From: Clitopilus passeckerianus
Taxonomy: Eukaryota; Basidiomycota; Agaricomycetes; Agaricales; Entolomataceae
DNA: 64,000 bases
Assembly (NCBI GenBank): GCA_944990035.1
Contig: CALYLX010000101.1
Span: forward strand, 248,001 to 312,000
Direction of reading: 5' to 3'
Position numbers and translations under genes: made by a program. This document shows, one piece after another, positions 1 to 10,114 of this stretch. Each line of letters starts with the position of its first letter. Position 1 is the stretch's first letter. The notes under the pieces are model-generated. The model did not search any database. It worked only from the letters and a program-made list of their open reading frames with translations, and had not been told where the DNA came from.

Positions 1-3000
1 ATATGAAAGTCTTGAGAAGTTGCATTGTACAATTAATAACGTTCTGTATTATTACTATGTATATAGTTTGACATCAAACAGGAATAATATTTCTTGTCGA
101 AAATGTATTTATCGTTTTGGTTTCCTCAATTAAGCTCCGAAAGCTCTGAAATATGGCTGAAACTAAGAGCAGACATGTGGCGCAAGTTAACCGGAAGAAC
201 AATCCTTCTCCATATTCAAGCTCCCTCGACTTCGGTCAGGGCGACAAATCTTCTGCATGATCTCGTCACTTATTTCCTCCCTGGTCATCTTATCACGGAG
301 GTAACGGCGTCAACCTTGACATTACTCTGACTCTAACGATGATAGCAGCATCTACCGAAGTTATTCATCAGCCACATCATCGTGGATCCGGCCACGACGG
401 CCACGCCCACGCAGAAATCCTCGATCAAAACACACAAATGCGAGTCCGGGACACTCACTCTGGGGCTCGGATCTATTCGATTGTTCGCAACACTCGAGTC
501 TCTTTAGAATCCAGAGTATCCCGACATCAATCGAAACTCAGAAGACTCGCGCTTATATTCTCGAGGTCTTCTCGATCATTTATTCGTTAACTACGAGGAG
601 TTCCCAGACGAACGCTTCTCATGGTCAAACATGTGCCATTCAATGCCGAGGAAACCGCCGGTCTACCTTGGTCTGATACGCTCTGGTTCACACAAATGGT
701 CAGTCTGGGAGAGAGAGACGACTGGGTAAGGGAATTGAATGAAGATCTTTGCAAGCGACCTTCAACTCTGGGTTTGGACTTCCCCACACACCGTCACGTC
801 CGCCGTAACTTTGGTAAAATGACACTGTCTCAGAGGGCGTGTGCAGCAAAAAGGAGAGACTACACCCGGTGATTCCGGCCTCAACGTCTGCGAGCTCGAA
901 AATGCGATCAAATGAAAGCGTCTAGTTACCAGTTGGTACGCTGACGGTACGCTTGGTGATTAATAGGTAATGGGTCATTTGAAGGTGACAAGAGGCACTC
1001 AGGTACCTCAGCTGTCTGCTTCCATTCTATGGTACCTGACAATAGAACGTCCGTCGACTTAACACCTATCACCTGCAGGCTGTCGGGTCTCCGTGTCCGT
1101 CCTTTCAGGCCAGGTCTGTTCTGGGAAGCTTATACGCCGATCCTGTTCTGTATCGCCGTCTAAACACCTGGTATGGGTATTCATGGCCTCGCTCGAGGCC
1201 CTCTGCTGCGGTAGTTGGAGGGGCCTCACCTTTCCTCCCCATCGATCGAGAATTCCTAATCACAGAGCTACGTTGTTCCTGTTCCTTACCCGCCACGGTA
1301 AGCGCCTCACCTCCCTCTCAATCACCCAAGCACCCCAAAAGCTGTGTTTCGATAAAGGTAAATGAAAATTTTAAAATTCCTGGTGAAAACCTTGCCCTCT
1401 GTCTGTCAGTAAAAAAGAGTACCTGTCTACCATCCCCTGCCAAAGCCTTGCCGCCGAGCCTGAGTTTGAGGTACGTCTGGTACGTCAATGGCGGTCGGTG
1501 ACAGTCACATTCAGGCGACACAGGGGGTGCACGACACCCTTCATTCAGTGTGACGCCTCGAGGCTGATTCTCTATTGGTTCCCCGGTAAGTAAACGGAGT
1601 CCATACGGTCATCAAGATTCCTTTTCCACAAATCAGTTGAATTAATCGAAACGTGGAAATCCCAAGTGAACTCGTGAGCTCAAGAGCTCTCGATACCCAA
1701 TCGAGGCGGGCCGGTGATCGTTCATCTTTGCTTTGACAGAGGTTGACCTGAGAGTCGCAAACAACCAGTGGGAAGAGGGGATCTATTTTGGATCAACTTC
1801 GCTCGGTACTGGAGGTAGCGGCCAAGTAAGCGTAGACGAACCCTCCATATAAAGATACATCAAGGCTTATCTGCCGGTGGGAGAAGCCAAGCGTCGGTAA
1901 AGTTAAATTTGGCGTCAGCAACGTTCGTTAAGCCCAAGAATCTCGTGTCAGACAGACAACACGACCAAGGATAAACAATTCAGGCCGTGCCCCAGGAAAC
2001 CTCCATATGACAGCTCTTTTCAGAAATGTGCCTTTATCGTCGGGTCAACATTGTAAGCAGTTTTTGTTTGTTCTGTGGTGGCGTCAGACAGCAAAGGGCA
2101 ACGGGCAACGGCAAGGTTTTGTATACTGTTATTCTGGGGCAGTAACGGTGATGATAGAATCTTGATTTCTATCCCATAAGACGATATCGGCGGAGTTGCC
2201 GAAATCAGAAGACGACTGCCTTCTGCTTTGGATGTCTGGCATCCAGCCACGTAGGGAAACTACGCCTAAGACCGCCCGAGCGTCTGGAGGTTCATGCGAA
2301 TTTACGCCGACGATGTTGAAGCATGAGAAGGCATGAGATGACTCGGAGAGTTAACGAGCGTCGGAAGACGGAACGACCAGGCGGGACGGTGCGAGCGGAT
2401 TCTCTTGTGGAGTTGGGATAGGGGAGATACATGATCAACAAACCTCGTGCCAACTGGCCATCCGATGGCGGATGATTTTGAACGCGGACGGGTTGGGAGC
2501 ATGCCACGCAAGGTCACAAGCGTAGATAGACGGAAGCAGACAACTCCAAACTATTTTTGCATAAGGCCGGTGGCCGGGTATTCGAAACCTTAATACGTGA
2601 CGATCGAAATGAAGAAGGCATTCTTGGCCATTCTTGGTGCCTGATGCCTTCTTGAAAGTCGCCAAGCTGTGTAAATGAAAGAAGGACGCACTTAAATTTT
2701 GCTTTTCATTTGAGTTGTCAATGCGTCCTGGTCGTCCTAACCATCGTTGCAGACAAGGCCGGCATCGACGACGTCAGAAGATTCCAGGAGTGATTAGAAT
2801 CTCTCCGGTGGGGCAACAACCGATGTTTTGTGTGACCTGTATCAATTGATGAGTGATTAACTGGAAATTTGGAAGGTTCGACCAGGTCAGACCATGCGAT
2901 GAGATGGGATTTTATGCGTATAATCGTTGTTTTCGCCACACCAGATGCAATCTGCAAATGATAGGCATATGGCTTTCGTCACAGTTTCCAGAGATTAAGT

Positions 3001-3515
3001 AGACACCTATCACGTCAGCACTTGGTATTACCTAGGCGTTCATCCAAAACACATGCGGGCTGTACATGCGGATGACACCTTCCTGGTCGCCGCTGCGGTC
3101 ATGGAAATCAAGGCCCAGCAACAGCACCGGAAAATGTCCACCAAGCAATTGTCCAAGAGCGTCAGGGAAACGATTGGAAAATGCCACCATGTGAACATTA
3201 TAACTCCTTCCGGAGGGTAGCTCCAACGCACATCAGTGTTCCCCGGTACGCGTCATTTCCAAACGATTTCTCGCAGGAGACAATTCCTGTGAAAACGGGG
3301 GGTAAAATGCCTTCTCGAAAGTACCGTAGAAGTGGCACGGGCACAGTAAGGAGCGGAGGAACGACCCAAGGGCACTCGGCGATCGGTTCGAGCGGGTGAC
3401 AGAGGGCTCGGTGAATGGTGTGGACATGAGGTTTGATTCAGGCACCGACCAAGGAACAGGGACCCTTGTGATCGCTGAATTCAGTGAAATCTGCATTTGG
3501 ACTAGTGTCAGTGGG
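1..3515. other. Long stretch without a recognisable gene
   Basis: Only short open frames (under about 110 codons) are seen on either strand. None forms a convincing multi-exon gene or a family I recognise. Frames around 94-872 (+) read as basic, His-rich or Ser-rich peptides interrupted by stops. The reverse frame at 3032-3226 has protein-like composition but no motif. No terminal inverted repeats or tRNA-like boxes stood out. Confidence 0.5.
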
Positions 3516-3517
3516 TG

Positions 3518-3524
3518 TATAAAA
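3518..3524 (+). promoter_or_regulatory. TATA box of the repeat-peptide gene
   Basis: TATAAAA lies 66-72 bp before the start codon at 3590, and the leader between them is C/T-rich. This is a usual spacing for strongly expressed fungal genes. It is a sequence match only. Confidence 0.5.
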
Positions 3525-3589
3525 CATTTCGCACTCCAAATCAAGTTTAGCACAAAAATCCCCTCGTCTCCATCCCCCTCCCTACAAAG

Positions 3590-4046
3590 ATGCGCTTCCC
3601 TGCCTTGATTGCTTGCGCTGCTTCTGCTTTGCTCTTGACGAGCGCCCTGCCTATTGTAAGTTCACTTGATGTCACTGTCATAACCGGAGCTCATCATAAT
3701 TCGGCGCCTAGGGCAACGACAATGAGCTCCTTGTTCGTGAAGATGTTGTCCGAGAGGTCGTCGACACTGTAAGCCATCGAGATACCTGGGCTTTATTTCG
3801 TTTCCTTACGTCTCTTCTTAGATTGTTGGATTGAGGGGAGAACCTGAGTGGAAGAGGGGAGACTCGCCGAAGTGGAAGAGAGGAGATTCGCCTAAGTGGA
3901 AGAGAGGAGATTCGCCCAAGTGGAAGAAGGAGGAGGCTGGTGAGCCGGAATGGAAGCGTGGAGATTCGCCCAAGTGGAAGAAATCAGAAGCCGGCGAGCC
4001 TGAATGGAAGAGGAAGGAGGCCAACGGGGGGCCGCCAGTATGGTAG
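3590..4046 (+). CDS. Secreted Kex2-processed repeat peptide precursor (KEP-like)
   Basis: Three exons (3590-3655, 3712-3768, 3822-4046) give 115 residues; both introns are short GT-AG and phase 0. Residues 1-20 form a signal peptide (MRFP start, Ala/Leu core). After a short acidic pro-region the C-terminal half is a run of repeats: four GDSPKW and three GEPEW peptides, each followed by KR or KK, plus a last GGPPVW at the C-terminus. Three units carry EEAG, SEAG or KEAN spacers after the dibasic site, like the Kex2/dipeptidyl-aminopeptidase spacers of yeast alpha-factor precursors. Known family context: Kex2-processed repeat proteins give rise to pheromone-like peptides or to RiPP cores such as ustiloxins. 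I infer release of several short Trp-ending peptides. There is no CAAX end, so it is not a basidiomycete lipopeptide mating pheromone. No UstYa-like or other RiPP enzyme gene is seen nearby. Function unknown. Confidence 0.85.
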
Positions 4047-4835
4047 TGGCCTCCTTATTGAGGGTTCACTCGATAGCGCTCAGCGCCGCGACTCGGAGTG
4101 GGGGGTGCTTGGGATTAAGGATACTGGGGAGCCGGAAGAAGACGATGAGTGGTGGTTGCCGGCAAGTTCAGACATAAGTTCTCATTCAAGGAACAATTTC
4201 TTTATCGACTTTTCAATTCGTCATTTCTACATATCGACACCGACTCCGCTTCGCCTTTGCAGCTCGTCATTGTGGTGCACATCCGTGAAAATCGTCGCCA
4301 CCACAAAAACTCTGTCGCACCGCATGTCGGGTTGCCTGTACAGGTAACGATACCGCACTCCTTTCTTGTTGATTTTTCCATTGCTTTGGTCGAATCGCAA
4401 TTAGTAGGCTCGAGGGTATATGTGTTGTCCAACTCAGCATTCTCTCAAATTGCCACATACCATCGTTGATAATTTATCAATCATCTTTATTATACATACC
4501 ACTCACTTTTTTTGGTCTTTTACCTGTCTGTATTTACTTGCCCTCGTAATAGTCTGGAACTGCGCTTTGAATAGAAGGCTTGCTTGGGGAGAAAATATCT
4601 AAGGGATGACAGGAGGCGTGATGAGTGGCCTGCTATCGCTCCAATCATGGATGCTTCAGCAGCCCAGTTTGCATCTTATGACCATGGCCGGCTCCAATGG
4701 CCAATGTACTCTTAATAACACGGCGACTACCCACCATCCACCTTCCCTCTATCCTCTACACTGGCTCTTTAGATTGCCAGGGTTGGCCAGCTCAACGAGC
4801 AGGGCCATTTTGACATCCGCCGGCCTCACCGAAGC
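4047..4835. other. Spacer between repeat-peptide gene and bestrophin
   Basis: It holds the 3' flank of the peptide gene and the 5' region of the bestrophin gene. An ATG at 4649 opens a short frame that stops after 22 codons. I could not join it in frame to the bestrophin start at 4836, so I left it out. Confidence 0.4.
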
Positions 4836-7307
4836 ATGGCCTTCCAGCCGAGTTCGCTTCCAACCTTGAACGTGCGTCGCCTTCATTTCATTTCCCGGTA
4901 CCAGCGCCTCCGATGTCGACTAACATTGTCCTCTACCTGCACAGACAAGCGATGCGCCGAATTTGCCTCACAGGGGATTTCGTGGACCGGATCCGTGAGT
5001 CATCCTAGCTCTGCTTGTCGCCAACTGACCAAGCTTCATTGCACAGATTTGCTCCTCGGGAGCGACCCGGAGCCAACTTTGTCAATGCCGTTCTAGCGAC
5101 AGCGCTGTTCCGTTGCTGGCATATGCTGATTTTCTTTGGCGCCTGGTCGACACTTGTGACCATCTTGAATCACCACGGCCATAACCTTCACTTTTCAAAC
5201 ACACTGTTGACGGTGTACGCACTCACCACCACAATTTCTATCGTGAACGTCTCTGAAACATGTTCTCAGTGTCGGAACGGTGCTAGGTTTCGTGATATCC
5301 TACAGAACTACATCGTCGTTTGAACGATACAATGAGGGTAGAAGACTATGGTCAAGCATCGTCCTCGCAAGCCGAACATTTGCTAGGACAGTCTGGTTTC
5401 ATGTTACTGGTACGTTATTATACGTCCTCGGCGAGAAAGACCTGTCTCTAATGGACTATATGAATAGACCCAGCGCCACCGGAAGACGGATTGGCCGAAC
5501 AGACTGCGGCGTGTAGCTTAATCGAGAAGAAGTCCGTTTTGAACCTGGTAGAAGCCTTCGCCGCATCCGTTAAGCATTATCTACGAGGCGAAGACGGGAT
5601 TTACTATAAGTGAGTCTTCTCATCGCGTATATAGTCGCTTTATTGACCACCCTCGTCCTCAGAGACCTGTATTACCTCGTCAAGTTCCTCCCGGCGTATG
5701 CCCTGCCCGCAGGTATTCCCCAAGCATTAGATGCCACCCAACAACGTCCGGGAAACGCATCTTCAACCTCCGTCGCACAGGAGAAAATTAATGTCATCTC
5801 CTCTCCCGCAATGGAACCCAGCCCAACCTTCTCCACCCTGTCCCACCACACCGCCAAGTCCCCCAGCGAATGGTCTACCCATACCCACGAAACCCATTCC
5901 ACCAAGGTCGGATCGGAGGATTCCCAGAATGACGAAATCCTACCTCGCCCTGTTACCTCCCCCATCGACAAGATCGCCAAGAAGGCCCGGTTCTTGGATG
6001 TTACTCGATCCTCTCATCATCGGCGGGGGCATAGTAAGTCTTCCGAGATACATAGGAGACCGCTTCAGCGAGGACCTTCCTTACGGGAGAAGGTCCTGCT
6101 GTCGAGGCAGGATGAGAAGTACCTCATGCCAGCCAAGATGCCGCCGAAATTACAATCACTCAATTGTTTCCCATTTTCATCCCTTATTGATTGGTTGACG
6201 AATAAGGGGGATTTGTTGAAGAGCAGGAAGGCGACGAGGTTGAGGGCGAGGATGAAGAATAGTACGATCAGTCATAATTTGCCGTTGGAGATTACGCTTT
6301 ATTTGGTGGGTTTCCTCGCTCTACTTTGGAGGTGCGGGCTGTTGTGTTGATGGTTTCCCGTAGAGCTCGTACGTCGCCGCGGTGCAGGAGAGAAAACAGG
6401 GCGATGTGCCTACTATCAGTAAGGTTTTTTCTTCCTTCTCTTGTGGCGTTGAGACTAATCCAGCTTGCACGCAGACCAGCTATTCTCTTCCTTGAATCAA
6501 CTAGTCGAAGCCCTAACCAGCCTGGAACGTATCCTGACTACACCTATCCCATTTTCGTATGTCGCTCTCTCTCCTGCTATAGCCCTAGCCTCAAATTAAT
6601 TTGCGCCTCAGGTACTCCATACACTTATGGATGGTCACCCTCATCTACTGCTTCTTCCTCGTCAGTTCCTCCCCTGATTTGCATGCATGAAAGTGTCCCT
6701 CAATATAGTTCCTAGCCCTGTCAAATTTGGCCGACATTCGGGTGGCTCACCATTCCAGGAACGGTTATCGTCGTATGTCGCTTATTCGACCCTCCTTCGG
6801 TGCCGCTAACAATTCCCTGTATCCAGTGCTTCATGTTCCTTGGGTTCCTGGTTGCGGGTGAAGAAATTGAAAGTTCGTTTTTCATTACATTTGAAATTGA
6901 ATGCCAGCTCATTGTCGACTTCCATCCACAGATCCGTTTGGGTACGACAGGAACGACCTGGTAAGGACTCTTCGAGCAGTTACCCTCACGTCCCTTCTGA
7001 ACCTCGCCTTTTCCTCCAGAACCTCGACCACTTCACGCAAAATATTATTCGTACGTCCCATTCTCCTTCTTCTTCCCTCTGTTTCCTGACCTAACCTTCC
7101 CTCTACTTGACAGCTAATGAACTTCGGGCCCTGACCTCCGCCCCACCACCTCACCCGTCGGAATGGGCATTCTCACCGCAGAATGACCTTCTGTTCACTG
7201 GGGACCCTGACGCGTTGACGGAGGATCCAGATGCAACTGAAAGGATCGCCCCAAGGGAGTGGTTGAGGAGGGGACGGGATTCAATGGTTGAGGCTATGAG
7301 TGCTTGA
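4836..7307 (+). CDS. Bestrophin-family anion channel (fungal type)
   Basis: Fourteen exons: 4836-4871, 4945-4994, 5047-5214, 5270-5409, 5468-5609, 5663-6305, 6364-6418, 6475-6556, 6612-6660, 6716-6772, 6827-6872, 6932-6960, 7020-7050, 7114-7307. They sum to 573 residues in one open frame. Family hallmarks visible: an RPGANF start before the first membrane segment (FRCWHMLIFFGAW), the GFVISYRTTSSFERYNEGR stretch, FGWLTIPGT before the last membrane helix, and ENPFGYDRNDL, which matches the bestrophin Ca2+-clasp region. The family forms pentameric chloride/bicarbonate channels. An approximately 180-residue Ser/Thr-rich loop (about residues 197-375) is inserted in the middle, so the protein is longer than bacterial homologues. 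It converges on the His-rich gene downstream. Broken copies lie at 16285-17114 and 19681-20300. I chose 4836 because the first exons splice cleanly from it; an upstream exon cannot be excluded. Confidence 0.88.
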
Positions 7308-7657
7308 GACAAAGGTGGGCAGTCGTAGTGACGACCGGAGAGGATGGGTTGTTCGAATGCTGATGATTATGAACTTGAAGGTGCTATTCCTGCATTGTGT
7401 TTCTAGCTTCTTGTACGTTTTAAAGACATTTGTATTTTGTATCTTTGTATCATTTGAATCAAAATCAATACGAGGCGTTCTTTGCTCCAGAATTCGAGTG
7501 GTAAAATCGCTGTCAAAAAGAATTCCAGTCTATTGGTGGGGTGCTCGTTGATTGGATACATTCCACTAATAAACCAATAATTAACGGGTTTGAAGGTACA
7601 TGATTGATAAATATTAGTATGCTATTAAAGCCTTTATTGGTTCTAGATTTTCCGGCA

Positions 7658-8434
7658 TCAAATAACAACAGTCGTCGCAGTCGGCACTCCTCCCGTGGGC
7701 TGCCCATATATATCACCACCATACCCAGTCGTTGCAGTCTGCATAGGAGCCCCAGCTATTGGCATGCCTGCATTCTGAGCACCATAACCGCTGACTGCTA
7801 CCCCCGGAGTCATCGCTGCTCCTGTACCATATTGATACCCTCCGCCAGCCGGATAACCGTACATTTGAGTTGGTTGTGCATACCCAGCACCCGCCATGGA
7901 AGGTGCCATTGCAACACCTGGTACAGCGCCGCCAGCTCCATAAGAGGTCGAGTAGGGACTTGCAGAATATGAGTGTCGTAGTCCGTATGGCACAGATCGT
8001 GACCTGTGCAAGTGGTGGTGGTGGTGGTGGTGATATCCGCTTGACAGCGAAAGAGGTTCTTGTGCGAAACTGGGGTGAAGGGCTGCTTGCCAGCCCAATC
8101 CTTGTCCGACTCCGGCCGTCTGAACCTGAGGTTGGGGTGCTGCTATCGTCTGCGCGGTTCCTCCCATCATACCAGTCGTTTGCTGGGGGAGAAGTTGGGG
8201 TTGAGTGGTGGGGTAGGGTGACATTACACTAGCTCCCGAGTAACTTGACGAGTAGGGAGTCGCGGAGCGGCTGTAACTGTAGCTTCTTGGTCTGTGATGG
8301 TGGTGGTGGTGCCCGCTGCTGTAACTGCGATGGTGGTGGTGTCGATGTCGGTGAGGGCTACGACTTGAGCGTACGACAACGGTTTGAGGAGCACCGACTG
8401 GCGCTGTTGCTTGGTGTGCTCGATTTCCGTACAT
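7658..8434 (-). CDS. His/Gly/Tyr-rich low-complexity protein
   Basis: Intronless, 258 residues from an ATG at 8434. The N-terminal third mixes Arg, Ser and His (runs of four and six His). The middle has a seven-His run around residue 139, followed by a Tyr/Ser/Gly/Ala-rich tail with repeated GYG, YGAG and PAGGG segments. No catalytic domain, signal peptide or membrane helix is visible. His runs suggest metal binding or a disordered, possibly phase-separating protein, but this is inference. It faces the bestrophin gene end to end, about 350 bp apart. Two related but broken copies (17461-18170 and 20338-21018) lie in the second duplication unit, so this is the only intact one. A TTTATAA element about 80 bp upstream could be its TATA box. 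Confidence 0.6.
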   Translation of the reverse strand: MYGNRAHQATAPVGAPQTVVVRSSRSPHRHRHHHHRSYSSGHHHHHHRPRSYSYSRSATPYSSSYSGASVMSPYPTTQPQLLPQQTTGMMGGTAQTIAAPQPQVQTAGVGQGLGWQAALHPSFAQEPLSLSSGYHHHHHHHLHRSRSVPYGLRHSYSASPYSTSYGAGGAVPGVAMAPSMAGAGYAQPTQMYGYPAGGGYQYGTGAAMTPGVAVSGYGAQNAGMPIAGAPMQTATTGYGGDIYGQPTGGVPTATTVVI

Positions 8435-8554
8435 TTATCTCTGAGAATCAAAGGAGTGATAGAGAGGGGTTGTCGTGTAGCTTTTTGTGGTGCAGAAGAT
8501 GTCGAGCATGGTGTTATAAACCAACAACATAAGCTTGGCGGAGGGAATAGATAT

Positions 8555-9720
8555 AATATGTGATATTGATGTCATACTTCGGAGGTAGTTGATTGAAGTC
8601 TCCATCCCGAAGCTTCTGGCGACACCATCATAGGAAACTGCGGATTTGGTGAGAGTTTTTTCTGAGATGCCGAAGGAGGGTTTGCGGATCATAGCCTGAG
8701 GGAGCTGCTCCACATCCCATGGCCCATCGCTAAACGAGGAGAGCGCAGTGTTACGATATCCCTCGAGTTGTCGTTTTCAAATGAGCATGGGAGGATGATA
8801 ACGGCACCAGCATGCTGGTGGCAATTGAGGCCTGAGGCTTGAGGTTGGATCTAAGGATGATCCTTCGTCCCTTTCCAGACATGAAACTATCAAAGACTTG
8901 GAAGCCCGGATGCAGGGTTACATTTGAGACAAAAATTCAAGTCGTTCGCCAGTTCGAATAGCCCAAGATGAAAGAAGAGTATGAGAAGAATATGACCTAG
9001 GTGGTGCTTGTTGTAAGTAATCGCTCGGAAAGCCGAAAGTTTGAAAACACCCACATCATATCGACAAGTGTTCCCATAATAGCCGGCATATGTCAAGATG
9101 TCCTCTTCTTCAGTCTGCTAGCACGGCCGACGTTCCTTTCGCAGAATGATGTCCTGTGTGTGGCGGATTTTGAAGTCCAAGGTCGGCCTTGGTGCAGGTT
9201 TCAACGCAGATACAGTGATTGAGGTAACAGCGGCTCTACTCTCCCATTCTGCAAAATATGAATCGCACATTCAGTACCAGCCTTTCTAACATGGTCTGAA
9301 CGCAACGGCGAGGACAAATTGGTACTTTGTTGCGTTTGGTTGGTGGGTGAAGAGAGAGAGATGTGCGCGTGGGATACTACACGTTGGTCGTTGGCCTCCA
9401 CAATCCCGGTAAGTTCTGTTCAACCTGGCTGTTGGCAGCGCCTCAGCAAGGCTGTTTTTACCTTTAAACCTTCGAGTGCAACATTGAGGAAATTGAGCAC
9501 CTTTGGTACGTTCAGTATCCCATGACTTAAGACGATGAACGAGTACTGACTCTCTTTTCAGCCTCGTCTATAATGGTCTCCATTGAAGCGGAACTACGAA
9601 GATATTTGAGCTCATCTGAGCAACGCCCAGGCTATGGCTCCTTTGACACACCGACCCCGTTTCCTGGCTATCTTCTTTCGGACGACGAATAAAAGGTAGT
9701 CAAATCATTTCTCAATCGCG
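8555..9720. repeat. Duplicated spacer, copy 1 (partner at 21065-22240)
   Basis: Read side by side, this block and the one at 21065-22240 match over most of their length with scattered substitutions and small indels (for example a ten-base duplication near 21480). It separates the reverse-strand His-rich gene from the NLR. No convincing gene is seen. A 39-codon frame at 9572-9691 is shifted and broken in the other copy, which argues against coding. Confidence 0.75.
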
Positions 9721-9755
9721 TCCTGTCCAAGCTGACCAGAACGAAGCTCCGGAAC

Positions 9756-9980
9756 ATGGGCCTTAATCGACCGCCCTCAAAACTCTCTGACTCACAAGCA
9801 AATTGTTTGGCTAATTACCTACTGGCCAAAGTTCATGTGACAAATACCTTGCATTTGCATCGGCGCCTATCGATATACCCTGTGATCGATGGCAAGTTGG
9901 GCATGCTGCTTCCGCATCGCTCTCTATCACTACCACCTCTATTCATACCCATCCCTCGCAACAAAGTCATAGGGCAATAG
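9756..9980 (+). other. 74-codon open frame kept in both NLR leaders, copy 1
   Basis: An ATG-initiated 74-codon frame starting MGLNRPPSKLSD. The same-length frame is open in the second copy (22259-22483) with about seven amino-acid changes. It lies 130-350 bp before the NLR start codon. It could be a small gene, an upstream open frame in the NLR leader, or just non-coding DNA of a recent duplication. No family recognised. Confidence 0.2.
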
Positions 9981-10114
9981 AGGTAGCTAAAAGATATTCG
10001 CGAGCCCGGCACAGGAGGCAATTACTTGACGGTAGCCTCTAACTACTCTTGGTCCGTTTGGCCGTACTTGGGAGTCTCTGCTTTATTAACCATCAAATGC
10101 AGTCGCCCTCCAAA

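Noticed and set aside
1..900. Possible gene from three forward frames at 94-872
   Set aside because: The frames do not join through credible splice sites, and their His/Arg/Ser-rich products show no family resemblance.
3590..4046. Basidiomycete CAAX lipopeptide mating pheromone
   Set aside because: The protein ends in GGPPVW with no Cys-aliphatic-aliphatic-X, and it has a signal peptide and dibasic repeats, which lipopeptide precursors lack.
8435..8713. 92-codon reverse frame upstream of the His-rich gene
   Set aside because: The corresponding region in copy 3 is not open in this frame; it is more likely the leader/promoter of the His-rich gene.
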